NCBI RefSeq assembly: GCF_022267515.1
Contig: NZ_JAKFGB010000009.1
Location: 62,001 to 126,000, forward strand
Source: Rubinisphaera margarita
GTDB lineage: Bacteria > Planctomycetota > Planctomycetia > Planctomycetales > Planctomycetaceae
Direction of reading: 5' to 3'
Length of the DNA stretch: 64,000 nucleotides
Shown: positions 54,419 to 63,400 of the stretch, one piece after another
Numbering within the stretch: position 1 is the stretch's first letter
How the letters are laid out: every line of letters starts with the position of its first letter
Position numbers and translations under genes: made by a program
Notes under the pieces: model-generated
Database searches by the model: none
Seen by the model: only the letters and a program-made list of their open reading frames with translations
Told to the model about the DNA's origin: nothing

Positions 54419-54877
54419 ATGATGTTGATGGTTGAGAGTCGGGATCTGTTGCAGAGTTTGATGGGGTTCTGGGAGGAGACGTTCGCGGGTGGGTGTCCGT
54501 CGATTTATCCCGGGATGAAGTGCGACTTTACTTCGGAGTCATCCTGGGTGGAGTTGCAGGTGCCGAGTTCTCTGGAGTTGCCGAGTACGCGTGTGGGATT
54601 GAAGTCGATGCGGTTTCTCCTCGATGTGCATTGCTTTGCGAAACGCGGGACGGATTTGAAAACGATGCCGGGGCTGGTGGATGCGACTCGTGATGCGATT
54701 TCGCGGCGGGTGTGGGCGGTGCGGGACTTTGCGGACGTGGCGAAGCCGGCGGTCGGCTATGCCCGGATGGGTGATGTCGAGGTGCGGGATCTTTCGAGGA
54801 TTGAGCAGCGGGTGCTGGGGAGCGAGCTTCAGCATGTGCTGGTGAGTGCTCGGGGAATCGCACAGATGATGCAGTGA
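54419..54877 (+). CDS. Tail terminator/completion-like protein, 152 aa
   Basis: A 152-residue protein (MMLMVESRDLLQSLMGFWEETFAGGCPSIYPG, ESSWVELQVPSSLELPSTRVGLKSMRFLLDVHCFAKRGTDLKTMPGLVDATRDAISRRV, LGSELQHVLVSARGIAQMM). The pattern 'v....l..f......p..y......w..v.......l.v.vf.k.gtd......l.d..r..l' resembles phage tail terminators (lambda U-like). Its place right before the tail tube fits that role. Start candidates at 54419, 54422 and 54428 are all ATG. Confidence 0.6.
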   Translation: MMLMVESRDLLQSLMGFWEETFAGGCPSIYPGMKCDFTSESSWVELQVPSSLELPSTRVGLKSMRFLLDVHCFAKRGTDLKTMPGLVDATRDAISRRVWAVRDFADVAKPAVGYARMGDVEVRDLSRIEQRVLGSELQHVLVSARGIAQMMQ

Positions 54878-54886
54878 AAGTGAGGG

Positions 54887-55402
54887 ATGGGAATGGCGGT
54901 GACGAACCTGGTGAGGAATCTGCGGGATGCGGAGCTGGTGTTGCAGGACGGGACGCAGCCGACGCCGCAATCGTTGACGGTGTTGCTGGATGAGGGGGAC
55001 CTGACCTGGACGGAGCGGGTCAACACGATCGAGATCAAGGATCGGGGACGGATTGCGGGAGGGCATCTGCGGAAAGGAGATGAGGCGTCGGTCTCGCTTT
55101 CGTTTTCCGCGAAGTGGACGCAGCTGATTGGCAAGGGAGCTGACGGGGCGGATCCACTTCAGTTGTATGAGTTTCTGACGCTGGCTTCGGGGACGGGGGT
55201 GGCGAGCACGTCGGCGGATGGCGAGCAGGAGACGTTGACGCTGGAGTTCCGGGTGATTGATCCGGCCGGCGTGGCGAGTGAGAAGGTGGTCTTCGAGAAG
55301 GTGTATCGGGAGACGCTGAGTCTTTCGGAAGGGGATGAGTTCAATGTGATCTCGTTCACCGGGAAGGCGTTTGTGGTGGCGCCGGTTGTTTCGAGGATTT
55401 AG
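54887..55402 (+). CDS. Major tail (tube) protein
   Basis: A 171-residue beta-rich protein (DLTWTERVNTIEIKDRGRIAGGHLRKGDEASVSLSFSAKWTQL, then GADGADPLQLYEFLTLASGT, GEQETLTLEFRVIDPAG, EKVYRETLSLSEGDEFNVISFTGKAF), a typical tube-protein sandwich. It starts 9 bases after the preceding stop. Its stop, TAG, lies within the TAGGCG-type repeat. Confidence 0.75.
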   Translation: MGMAVTNLVRNLRDAELVLQDGTQPTPQSLTVLLDEGDLTWTERVNTIEIKDRGRIAGGHLRKGDEASVSLSFSAKWTQLIGKGADGADPLQLYEFLTLASGTGVASTSADGEQETLTLEFRVIDPAGVASEKVVFEKVYRETLSLSEGDEFNVISFTGKAFVVAPVVSRI

Positions 55403-55432
55403 GCGTTAGGCGCTGGGCGCCAGGCGTTAGGG
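55399..55432. repeat. TAGGCGTTAGGCGCTGGGCG-type repeat after the tail tube gene
   Basis: Repeat units overlap the TAG stop of the tail tube gene, as in the copies after the genes ending at 45053, 50647 and 56734. Confidence 0.75.
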
Positions 55433-55478
55433 GGCATGGCACGCGTCTGGCGCGTACTCAAAGCGTATTGGAGAGGTG

Positions 55479-56243
55479 ATGTCGTTTAGTGAGTCGTTGA
55501 GTATTCAGATTCTGGCGGACAGTTCTCAGTTTCAGGGGGAACTGGACGAGGTACTGGGGCGGCTGGAGTCTTTGAATGAGCAGTTGAATCGGCTGGGGCA
55601 GTCGGGGGCGGCTGTGTCGCGGCTTGGTTCGCAGTTTCGCAGTCTGATGTCGCCGTTGGCTCAGGTGTCGAGTCGGTTGGGCCAGGTGGCGAGTCAGGTG
55701 CGACAGTTGAGTGGGATGTCGGTGTCGATTGATGTTTCGCCGGCGATGCAGGCGTTGGGGCAGTTGAGTGCGATGATCGCTCGAGTGGCGGCGCAGCTGG
55801 CGTCGCTTTCCGGCGGTGGCGGCGGAGGTGTCGGGGTGCCGCCGGTTGGTGGAGGTACGAATCCGGGCGGCGGTGGTGTGCAGGGGAATGGCGGCGGGGG
55901 CGGCGGATCGTCGCGGGTGTCGAATGGCGGGCGAGGGTATTCTTCGGGTGGGATGGTGACGGGACGCTCGGGGATTGATCGGGTGCCGGCCTGGCTGACG
56001 GCGGGAGAGTTTGTGCTTCAACAGTCGGCTGTGGCAGAGATCGGAATCGGGCGGCTGGATGATCTCAATCAGGGACGGACGGCGAAGGCGGAGTTGCCTG
56101 CGCGGAAGAGTGGCGGTGAGGGTGAGCAGACGGTGAATCAGTTCGGGGAGATTTCGATTCATGTGTCGCAGCCGGTCGATCTGAATGAGCTGGTACGGGA
56201 TCTGGAGTTTGCGGGGCATCGATTGCGGAATCGCCGCGGGTGA
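55479..56243 (+). CDS. Very short tape measure-like protein
   Basis: A 254-residue protein with helical, Gln/Ser-rich coiled segments (SQFQGELDEVLGRLESLNEQLNRLGQSG, SSRLGQVASQVRQLSG), a Gly-rich hinge (SGGGGGGVGVPPVGGGT...GNGGGGGGSS), and a C-terminal GGMVTGRSGIDRVPAWLTAGEFVLQQSAV. The last motif (GGxVxGxxGxDxVPAxLTxGEFVL) is typical of tape measure proteins and their relatives. A usual tape measure is several times longer; at ~0.15 nm per residue this one would give a tail of about 40 nm. It follows the tail tube gene and precedes the distal tail gene, as expected. Confidence 0.65.
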   Translation: MSFSESLSIQILADSSQFQGELDEVLGRLESLNEQLNRLGQSGAAVSRLGSQFRSLMSPLAQVSSRLGQVASQVRQLSGMSVSIDVSPAMQALGQLSAMIARVAAQLASLSGGGGGGVGVPPVGGGTNPGGGGVQGNGGGGGGSSRVSNGGRGYSSGGMVTGRSGIDRVPAWLTAGEFVLQQSAVAEIGIGRLDDLNQGRTAKAELPARKSGGEGEQTVNQFGEISIHVSQPVDLNELVRDLEFAGHRLRNRRG

Positions 56244-56293
56244 AGCCGTGGTCCGTCCAGTCGGGTTCGGTCTGGTAGAAGCGGGGGGCGAAG

Positions 56294-56734
56294 ATGGGAT
56301 TGGTGTTCCGGCCGGCGATTCTGAAAGCGGGGACGTTCCATGCGTTGCCGCAACCGATTACGAAGGTGCAGATTCAGGAGAGCTGGGATTTTGAGCGGTA
56401 TAAGGTGCTGCTGGAAGACGGTGACGGGACGGTTGGGCGATCGCGGAATGGGGTGGATATCACGCTTCACGGGGAAGTGGCCCGGGTTGGCGATCAACTT
56501 CTGTTGAGTGAGGTTGAGATGCTGGCCGCCCTGGAGGACCTGAGAGCGGTTTTTCATGCGGACGGGGATGCGTCGTTCTCGGTTTATCTGTACCGCGATG
56601 AGGGGGATGAAAGCTCTCGCTACTTCCAGGAGTGCAGTGTGACGCGGTTCGTGTATGACCTGACGCGGCCGGAACTTTATGTGTATTCGCTGGTGTTGCA
56701 TGCGGATGATCCGGTGTTGCGGGGTGGGGGGTAG
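56294..56734 (+). CDS. Distal tail-like protein, 146 aa
   Basis: A 146-residue beta-rich protein (MGLVFRPAILKAGTFHALPQPITKVQIQESWDFERYKVLLEDGDG, FHADGDASFSVYLYRDEGDESSRYFQECSVTRFVYDLTRPELYVYSLVLHADDPV). Small beta-sandwich proteins in this position usually form the distal tail disc or adaptor to the hub. GGGGGGCGAAG precedes the ATG. A TAGGCG-type repeat follows the stop. Confidence 0.6.
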   Translation: MGLVFRPAILKAGTFHALPQPITKVQIQESWDFERYKVLLEDGDGTVGRSRNGVDITLHGEVARVGDQLLLSEVEMLAALEDLRAVFHADGDASFSVYLYRDEGDESSRYFQECSVTRFVYDLTRPELYVYSLVLHADDPVLRGGG

Positions 56735-56768
56735 GGGCTGGGCGTTAGGCGTTAGGCGCTGGGTGCTG
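56732..56768. repeat. TAGGCGTTAGGCGCTGGG-type repeat after the distal tail gene
   Basis: GGGTAGGGGCTGGGCGTTAG and following units overlap the TAG stop of the distal tail gene. The fourth such stop-overlapping array in the cluster. Confidence 0.75.
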
Positions 56769-56846
56769 CGTGGAGATTATTCGTTGGGTGGTGTCCGGAT
56801 GGCTGGGCGGAAACGGGAGTTTCGGGGTTCAGTCTATTGAGGAGGA

Positions 56847-58928
56847 GTGGTGAGTTATCAGAGGTTGATACTGCACTATGGGCATGACCCGGAGGATTTT
56901 CTGGGGGTGTTGTCGCAGAGTGCGGTGAAGCGCTGCTGGTTTGAGTTGCATCGGCAAGGCGGGTGTGGGCCGGGTGAACTCCGGTTGAATCAGGAGTTCA
57001 TGAGTCGGGATGGGATTGAGCCGGGGCATTGGATTGCGTTTGAGTACTCGACCGGGGTTCGGTGGTACTTTGGACGCGTTGAGCAGGTGGACTGTGATTC
57101 TCCAGCAGGGATGCGGGTTCAGCTGGAGGGGGCGGGGGTTGAGCTGACGGAAGTCTTTCCTGGAGCGTTGACCGCGGTTTCGGGCGGGCCGAAGCCTCAT
57201 CGGTATGGACGGACGGATCAGTTTGGCAACGACCCGAATCACGACGTGGAGTCTCAGGACTATGTGGTCAACTCGGCGGAGTTGATTCGCAAGCTGATTG
57301 AGCAGTATGTCGCCGGGAAGACACACATTCTGCATGTTCCTGATCTCATTGAGACGGGCACGCTGGTTGATGACGTGACGACGTTGAAGTTTCACGGCGA
57401 GGAGACTGTTCGCAGCGTGATCAAGGACCTGGCTTTGCGAGCCGGGAATGCGAGCTGGGGTGTCGATGCGGAACGGCGGTTCTTCTTTCTGCAGCCTCGT
57501 GAGGAATTGCTGGCGACGTACGAGGAACATCGGGATTTGACTCGCCTGGCGAGTTCGCGGTCGCGGGAGCGGCTGTTTAATCGGGTCATGCTGACCGGGG
57601 ATTACGTTTACGATCGACGGGACGATTCGTCTCAGGTGGCGCGGCGTTCGTTTCGATGGCGGGGGAACTATCGGCAGCCGGCGAGCATTGAGGAGTATGG
57701 CGAGCGTCGGATACGAATCTGGATTCCCTGGATCCGGACGCAGGAGGATTCGCGGGCGTTCGTGACGGAGTTCTTTCGTGTGTATGCGCATCCGGTGACC
57801 CAGTATGCGTTGCAGACGAAGCCGCAATCGGTGCTGCCAGTTCCCTGGGAGGGGAAGGTTCAGTTGCGGGACCGGAATGGGACGGAACTGGTCACGATGC
57901 AGGCGGAGCGAGTTCGCGTGCTGTTCGACCATGCTCCGGTGTTGCAGATTGAGTTGGGGCCGGAAGATCCGAGGAATCTCTGGCCTGAGCCGCCCCATGA
58001 CGAGCGGTGGGAGCTTCCGGACAGGATTTCGAACTTCGGGGGCTCGGATCTGACGCTCTCCTCGGAGGGCCTGTCGCTGACTGAGAACAGCAATACCGAC
58101 GGAAGTGGAGTGTCGGAGAGCGAAAGTAGCGAAGGCTTGACTTCGGATGATTCGGCGACGTCAGAGGACTCGGCGACGAGCATTGGATCGGATTTGACGA
58201 GCTTAGTCCGCTCGGACTGGAGTTCCCTGGGTTCCAGCGAAGTGAGTGATTCGTGGTCATCGCTGGATTCCGCGAAGGAGAGTGGGAGTTCGGGTGGAAC
58301 GACGCCGGCATCCACGGAGATGAGCGGCTGGTCGGGCACGTCGGAAGGACCTCTCAGTGAGGAGGGTTCGGCGGGAACTTCTGGAATGAGTGGCGAATCG
58401 AGTGAAGCAGTGAGCGAGGAGACGACGGGGAGATCGAGTTGGTCGGCAGAGTCTTCGGCATCCTCGGGCGATGTGGGAACCCGTGATTCTGACTCCGTGA
58501 CCGCAGACTCCATGATTGATTCTGACCTGACGGAGCCTGTGAGTGCGAGTGAAGGAAGCAGCGACTGGAGTCACTCTGGCGGAACAAGCGATCCGAACAC
58601 GTCGGGCGGCACAACTGAGGGTGTGGACTCCGGGAGTGACGTCAGTTCGTGGGCGGAGGTGACCAGTTCGGACCACGGAGACGAGTCGAGCTGGGACGAG
58701 TCCGGCGTAACGGCATCGGGGTCGTGGGAAGATTCGTCTGAACAGGGTGGGTCGACAGAGCCGGATCTTTCTTCGGGTGCGGACGGGACGGAGACATGGG
58801 AAGAGCGTTCTTCCTGGATCGAAGGAAGCCAGAGTGTGGAGAGCAGTGGCTGGCATGGTTCGGACGGGATGTCCTCGGCGGGATTCGAGTCTGAAGGGAG
58901 CGCGGACACAGACAGCACCCTGTGGTAG
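56847..58928 (+). CDS. Tail hub/tip protein with a 295-residue Ser/Gly/Asp/Glu/Trp-rich C-terminal domain
   Basis: A 693-residue protein. Residues 1-395 are globular: MVSYQRLILHYGHDPEDFLGVL, FELHRQGGCGPGELRLNQEF, YSTGVRWYFGRVEQVDCDSPAGMRVQLEGAGVEL, SVIKDLALRAGNASWGVDAERRFFFLQPREEL, SFRWRGNYRQPASIEEYGERRIRI. This looks like a baseplate-hub type protein. Residues 398-693 are low complexity, made mostly of S, T, G, D, E and W (DSWSSLDSAKESGSSGG, SGWSGTSEGP, SSWDESGVTASGSWED). This is unusual for a tail tip and may be glycosylated or a surface-binding, disordered tether. Three sugar-transfer genes follow directly. Confidence 0.75.
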   Translation: MVSYQRLILHYGHDPEDFLGVLSQSAVKRCWFELHRQGGCGPGELRLNQEFMSRDGIEPGHWIAFEYSTGVRWYFGRVEQVDCDSPAGMRVQLEGAGVELTEVFPGALTAVSGGPKPHRYGRTDQFGNDPNHDVESQDYVVNSAELIRKLIEQYVAGKTHILHVPDLIETGTLVDDVTTLKFHGEETVRSVIKDLALRAGNASWGVDAERRFFFLQPREELLATYEEHRDLTRLASSRSRERLFNRVMLTGDYVYDRRDDSSQVARRSFRWRGNYRQPASIEEYGERRIRIWIPWIRTQEDSRAFVTEFFRVYAHPVTQYALQTKPQSVLPVPWEGKVQLRDRNGTELVTMQAERVRVLFDHAPVLQIELGPEDPRNLWPEPPHDERWELPDRISNFGGSDLTLSSEGLSLTENSNTDGSGVSESESSEGLTSDDSATSEDSATSIGSDLTSLVRSDWSSLGSSEVSDSWSSLDSAKESGSSGGTTPASTEMSGWSGTSEGPLSEEGSAGTSGMSGESSEAVSEETTGRSSWSAESSASSGDVGTRDSDSVTADSMIDSDLTEPVSASEGSSDWSHSGGTSDPNTSGGTTEGVDSGSDVSSWAEVTSSDHGDESSWDESGVTASGSWEDSSEQGGSTEPDLSSGADGTETWEERSSWIEGSQSVESSGWHGSDGMSSAGFESEGSADTDSTLW

Positions 58929-58963
58929 TAGGCAAACGCAACGATCAAACGAAAGAGCGAAGG

Positions 58964-60094
58964 ATGGAAGAAGAGTCACCGGTATTCTTTCGAGCGGGAA
59001 CGGATCGCGAGCGGATTGCGTCCCAACTGGCGGGTTCCTTCGGCGGTCCCATGCCCAGTGCGTGTTGGCTGATTGGGGGCGGACCGTCTCTAACGGCCGA
59101 AGTCGCTGACCAGATTTTGCAGACGCCGATTCCGCGGATGGGGATCAATCTGGCGGGGACCGGGCTCCTGCGTCCGACGTTTTGGACGGCGTACGATCCG
59201 ACCGTGCGATTCCTGAAATCGGTTTATCTGGATCCCGGCATCATGAAGTTTGTGCACGAGCGGCGGGCGATGGACCTGGTTCCGGAGACGACCTACAAAG
59301 TGTGCGAATGTCCGAATCTGTACTTCTTCGAAGGAGATCGCCACCGTGGCTTTCAGCGATTTGTCAGTGAATCGCATCGAAGGATTGTCGACTGGAACGA
59401 CAGCTTCGTGCAGGCGATCGATATCCTGTTTCAGCTGGGGTTTCGCAGGATTTATCTGGCTGGGTGCGATCTTCATATCAAGGCCTCGGCGGAGCTGTGT
59501 CGTATGTCTCTGGAAAAGGGTGCGAAGCTGCCGAATGGGAAAGCGCTGGCGGATGTGACGGCTGCGTGTGAAAAGGCAGGGGTGTCGCGACGCGAACTGA
59601 TTCGATGTGCACCGGGCCAGCTGTATCACTTTGAGCAAAGAAAATCGTTTCAAGCCGCAGTGGCGACTGATCAGCACTACATGAGGGTTGTGCAATATCT
59701 GCGGCTGGCGCGACGCTCGATGACCATGGCCGGACTGGAGTTGGTGTCCGTTACGCCGGGAAGCCGTCTGAACGATTATTTCCCGTATCGCGACATCGCC
59801 GAAGTCGTCGGCGACTTGACTGGATTGATTGGGCCACTCAGCGAGCCGACAGTTGGGCTATATGAACGGACCGAGCCGCGACTGCCGGCACTGCAGTGGA
59901 CCATGCGGGATTTCCGTCCGCTGCACTGGTCACCGGACGGGAAGGATCGGCCGATTGCGTGTGAACAGATGGCAGACGATGAGCCCGCCGACGATGAAGC
60001 CGATCTGCCACTGCGGATGATGGATCAAGACGTCCGTCGAAGAGAGATTCAACGCATGCAGCGCGAGTCGGTGGAGATCAATGAAGTCGGATAA
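58964..60094 (+). CDS. DUF115 / Maf-like glycosyltransferase-type protein
   Basis: A 376-residue protein with the DUF115-like (MptE-like / Maf family) core: ACWLIGGGPSLTAEVADQILQTPIPRMGINLAG, where GGGPSL is the signature nucleotide-binding turn, then FRRIYLAGCDLHIKASAEL and SMTMAGLELVSVTPGSRLNDYFPYRDI. In flagellated bacteria Maf proteins add sialic-acid-like sugars to serines or threonines of flagellin. Start at ATG 58964, preceded by GCGAAGG. The C-terminal acidic tail is DDEPADDEADLP. It immediately follows the Ser-rich tail protein and overlaps the next gene by 14 bases. Confidence 0.7.
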   Translation: MEEESPVFFRAGTDRERIASQLAGSFGGPMPSACWLIGGGPSLTAEVADQILQTPIPRMGINLAGTGLLRPTFWTAYDPTVRFLKSVYLDPGIMKFVHERRAMDLVPETTYKVCECPNLYFFEGDRHRGFQRFVSESHRRIVDWNDSFVQAIDILFQLGFRRIYLAGCDLHIKASAELCRMSLEKGAKLPNGKALADVTAACEKAGVSRRELIRCAPGQLYHFEQRKSFQAAVATDQHYMRVVQYLRLARRSMTMAGLELVSVTPGSRLNDYFPYRDIAEVVGDLTGLIGPLSEPTVGLYERTEPRLPALQWTMRDFRPLHWSPDGKDRPIACEQMADDEPADDEADLPLRMMDQDVRRREIQRMQRESVEINEVG

Positions 60095-60791
60095 ATGTCT
60101 CTGCCAGCAGCTGACGGTTGTAATTCCTCAGTACAACGCCTGGGAGGAAACAATTTCCTGTTGTTCTTCACTCTGGCGGCACCATGAGGGAGCGGTGAAT
60201 GTTGTCGTGGTTGATGACGGGAGTGCACCTGTTGAGGCGGAGTGCGCCCGGAGATACCTGGGGCACAAAGTAACGGTTCTTTCGCAGCCCCATCAGGGAG
60301 TAACGTCTGCCTGGAACCTGGGGCTTCAGGCGGTGCGAACGTCTTACGCTGTGCTTCTGAATAATGACGCGATGACGCTGCAGCCATGGATTGGGACGGC
60401 CGTTCGCCTCCTGGAAGAGAACCCTCGTCAGTTGTTGGGAGCCGAGCGTCGACGGGAACGGCTGCTCGATCGGATCGCGATGTTCGATCCTGGGACGGAT
60501 TGGTCTTCGATGCTGGCCGGCTGGTGTGTGGGCTTCAGTATGAAGCTCTTTGCAGAGGTCGGGCGGTTCGACGAGGCGATGTCTCTGTACTGGTCGGATA
60601 CGGACTGGCAGCTTCGGTGGAGAGCGCTGCTGGGGGTCGCTGCGAGTTCGCGCCTGCTCCCGAAGGGGGTGCTGAGGCATCGCGGGCACCAGTCGACGCA
60701 ACGAGTTCACGAGCGTTCCGTGTTGTGGCAGCGTGACCGCAGCCGCTTTCTTTTGAAGTGGGCCGGGGATGCGGCTGTTGGGAGAGGCTAG
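60081..60791 (+). CDS. Family 2 glycosyltransferase
   Basis: A 236-residue GT-A enzyme: LTVVIPQYNAWEETISCCSSLWRHH, VNVVVVDDGSAPVEAECA (nucleotide-binding DD), VTSAWNLGLQAVRTSYAVLLNNDAM (the DxD-like metal site NND), and FDEAMSLYWSDTDWQLRWRALL (acceptor region with the family's D). It transfers a sugar from a nucleotide sugar. The overlap with the Maf-like gene implies an operon. Confidence 0.85.
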   Translation: MKSDKCLCQQLTVVIPQYNAWEETISCCSSLWRHHEGAVNVVVVDDGSAPVEAECARRYLGHKVTVLSQPHQGVTSAWNLGLQAVRTSYAVLLNNDAMTLQPWIGTAVRLLEENPRQLLGAERRRERLLDRIAMFDPGTDWSSMLAGWCVGFSMKLFAEVGRFDEAMSLYWSDTDWQLRWRALLGVAASSRLLPKGVLRHRGHQSTQRVHERSVLWQRDRSRFLLKWAGDAAVGRG

Positions 60792-61742
60792 ATGCGGCTG
60801 CTGCAATATTGCAACGTGGGCAACATTGTTGGAGGGACCGCGGCTTGTGCCTGGTCCGTCACTCGGGCACTTCCGGAGGTGGAACATCACGTTCTTTTTC
60901 GAAGTCCTCCGACGCGGGTGACTCAGATCGCCTTTCGGCATTGCCGGATTGAGCATGCCAGGCAACTGGAGTGGACCGACGCGGTCAGGTCCGCTGATCT
61001 CGTGCTGCTGCATAACATCTCCAGTCGCGAGGTGCATTGGAATAGTGGTGCCGATCTGCCTTCGGTTCCGATCGTGCAGTATGTGCATTCTTCGGCTCGC
61101 GGACATGCGGCGGCTCATCGAACCGCCTGTTGCTCGCAATACCTCCGTGAACTGCTGGGACAACGAGAGTGGAGTGTTCTGCATCAGGGGGTGCCGCTTG
61201 CTCCGATTGAAGGACGCACGAGGGCGACCGACGGTTTCAAAGTCGGGCGGATCTGCACGCCGACTGCTCGAAAGTGGCCCGAGGCTCTGATTGAGTTCTA
61301 TGACACTCTGGCCCGGCGACATCCTGCAGTTGAGTGGGAGTTCGTCGGTTGTCCAGAGGAGCTGAAAGATCGACTGGCCGAAGCCTGTGGTGGTCGAGTC
61401 GCGTTTCATAACGCCGAATTTGGAGCACGAAGTCGGCTTCACGAGTGGCACGCAATGCTCTATCACCATCCCGACCTCAGGGAGACGTTCGGTCGAACAG
61501 TGGCTGAGGCAATGCGGTGCGGATGCGTACCGATTGTCGACGATGCAGGTGGTTTCTGTGAGCAACTTGGCGAGACGGATGGCTTCCTGTGTCGGACGAC
61601 TGACGATTTCAGTGACGCTGTCGCAGCTCTGATGAGCCGGTCGGAATGGCGGAAGCGAGCGGATCGATGTCGCGAGAGAGCTGACCAATTTTCGCTGCGA
61701 GCCTTCCGTGGCCGGCTGCTGGATGTGTTCAAGTCGTTGTAA
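60792..61742 (+). CDS. Family 4 (GT-B) glycosyltransferase
   Basis: A 316-residue GT-B enzyme. The N-terminal half has MRLLQYCNVGNIVGGTAACAWSVTRALPE with a typical G-rich loop and ADLVLLHNISSREVHWNSG. The C-terminal half has VGRICTPTARKWPEALIEFYDTLAR and the GT4 nucleotide motif ETFGRTVAEAMRCGCVPIVDDAGGFCEQL (E..G...EA...G.PV). Its ATG follows the TAG stop of the GT2 gene directly, so it is in the same operon. It ends the cluster, 146 bases before the DUF1207 gene. Confidence 0.85.
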   Translation: MRLLQYCNVGNIVGGTAACAWSVTRALPEVEHHVLFRSPPTRVTQIAFRHCRIEHARQLEWTDAVRSADLVLLHNISSREVHWNSGADLPSVPIVQYVHSSARGHAAAHRTACCSQYLRELLGQREWSVLHQGVPLAPIEGRTRATDGFKVGRICTPTARKWPEALIEFYDTLARRHPAVEWEFVGCPEELKDRLAEACGGRVAFHNAEFGARSRLHEWHAMLYHHPDLRETFGRTVAEAMRCGCVPIVDDAGGFCEQLGETDGFLCRTTDDFSDAVAALMSRSEWRKRADRCRERADQFSLRAFRGRLLDVFKSL

Positions 61743-61888
61743 GAGCTACAAAAAAGGAGTCCCCCTTGTGTCGTAAACACCCAGGATTCGGGGGCCGTTG
61801 ATTCCTCTGGTGCGATGCGGATTGATGGGGTATAAGGCCCAGCCCTTCCTTTGAACATCCCCTCCCAAGACCGATCTCAGGTTCTTCG

Positions 61889-63112
61889 ATGTGCCGTTTC
61901 CCCAGCTGTATTGACGTGGCCCGGCGATTCTGCGGGCTCATCATCTGCCTGTTTGCGAGCCCGGCTGCGAGTCTTGCCCAGTTGCATTCGCCCCAGCCGC
62001 ACGCTGCCGGTCCGCCGACATCGAGCTATCGCCAAACGGCTGCGACAGAGCCGGTCCTTCGTCCGTCGATGCCGCCGGCGCCGCCTGCACAAAGTCCGTA
62101 TGGTCCACCCGGGAACTATCGGGGAACAGATTCCAGTGTTCCTCAGCCCCCGGTTGTTCTGCCGATGCCCGGAGGCCACACCTTTCAGGAAGGCCCGGGA
62201 CACGGAGGCCACGGTGAAGTCTATCAATCTCCTTATGAACTCAACTTCGACGGGGCGGCTCCGCCGCGTGGCCCGGTCGATCTCCCTTACTCGCTGGATT
62301 CACACGGTAGCCGTGACGAGTACTGCCTCCCGTATCAGGGGAGCGAGTATTATCAGTGGACCTTGCTGCCGTCCGATTTACTGTACAGTTCCTATCTCGG
62401 AGCACCCCGTGAGCCGCGACTGGCTCAGTCGCTGTTGTACCTGAACGGAACCGGCTGGATCTGGGAGCTGGAAGCCGGGGGCCGGGCGGGAATTATGCGA
62501 TACGGCACGGCTCGCGAAGATCACAACGAGGGCTGGCAGCTGGATGTCTGGGGCGGAGCATTTCCTCGCCTTGTATTTGGTGAGAATCTCGACCTGGATG
62601 CCGTGGACTTCAAAGTCGGTGTCCCGTTGACCTGGCGGCAGGGTCAGTTTCAGGCGAAACTCGAATGGTATCACATCAGTTCTCACCTCGGTGATGAGTT
62701 CCTGCTGCGGAACCCGACCTATCCGCGGCTCGATTATCTGCGGGATTCGATCGTCCTGGGGGGCGGGTATTTCCCGGTCCCTGAGTTGCGTCTCTATGCC
62801 GAAGCGGACTACGCCTACAACAAGAACGGAGGGGCGGAGCCGTGGCACTTCCAGTTCGGAGTCGATTATTCGCCGATTTGCACGACGCCCATCAGTCGGC
62901 CCGATCCGTTCTTTGCGGTTAGCGGGCTGATTCGCGAAGAAGTAAGATGGAGCGGCGGCGTGAATGTCGTGACGGGCGTGCAGTGGCGGGGCGTCGAAAA
63001 AGAAAGCCTGTTCCGCATCGGACTGCAGTACTACAACGGGCAGTCGCTTCAGCTTTCGTTCCTGAATGACTGGGAACAGCTGTACGGCATCGGCATGTGG
63101 TACGACTTCTAA
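61889..63112 (+). CDS. DUF1207 outer-membrane protein (planctomycete)
   Basis: A 407-residue protein with a signal peptide (RRFCGLIICLFASPAASLAQ) and a Pro-rich linker (about 30-90: PSMPPAPPAQSPYGPPGNY). The DUF1207 domain follows: YYQWTLLPSDLLYSSYLGAPREPRL, YLNGTGWIWELEAGGRAGIMRYG, AFPRLVFGENLDLDAVDFKVGVPLTWRQG, YLRDSIVLGGGYFPVPELRLYAEADYAYN, and a final beta strand GIGMWYDF, which resembles the C-terminal aromatic strand of outer-membrane beta barrels. The function is unknown. It is the first gene after the phage-like cluster and is unlike it in style. Confidence 0.8.
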   Translation: MCRFPSCIDVARRFCGLIICLFASPAASLAQLHSPQPHAAGPPTSSYRQTAATEPVLRPSMPPAPPAQSPYGPPGNYRGTDSSVPQPPVVLPMPGGHTFQEGPGHGGHGEVYQSPYELNFDGAAPPRGPVDLPYSLDSHGSRDEYCLPYQGSEYYQWTLLPSDLLYSSYLGAPREPRLAQSLLYLNGTGWIWELEAGGRAGIMRYGTAREDHNEGWQLDVWGGAFPRLVFGENLDLDAVDFKVGVPLTWRQGQFQAKLEWYHISSHLGDEFLLRNPTYPRLDYLRDSIVLGGGYFPVPELRLYAEADYAYNKNGGAEPWHFQFGVDYSPICTTPISRPDPFFAVSGLIREEVRWSGGVNVVTGVQWRGVEKESLFRIGLQYYNGQSLQLSFLNDWEQLYGIGMWYDF

Positions 63113-63213
63113 AGCATTGTCATGCTTCTCCTGCAGTCGCTCGGCGGCCATCCTCTGCCATGCTGAGTTTGCTCCGGCAAACGCCTGCCGTCGAATATTG
63201 AGTCTGCTCTGAA
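63111..63213. repeat. Dispersed palindromic element H, copy 3 (diverged)
   Basis: AAAGCATTGTCATGCTTC ... GCCATGCTGAGTTTGCTCC then GGCAAACGCCTGCCGTC, related to the copies at 5952 and 10467. It starts at the stop codon of the DUF1207 gene. The gap 63113-63400 holds no gene I can support. Confidence 0.65.
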
Positions 63214-63400
63214 AGCCGACTGCTCGACCCCTGGCCGGCGTAGCCCTCACTTGAGATTGGGCTGAAATGCGGGTCAGGCCGCGAACTGATCGGCGACCCC
63301 ATTCCCGTGAGCCTGCTGTTGCCGCGAGTAGCCTGCTCCACGAGACATCGGAGGACAGAGCTCAACGATGTGCCTTCCGAGTAGCATTCGAGTCGCGCAT

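Noticed and set aside
61743..61888. Terminator after the last glycosyltransferase gene
   Set aside because: A run of A and a short GC-rich stretch are present but no convincing hairpin followed by T.
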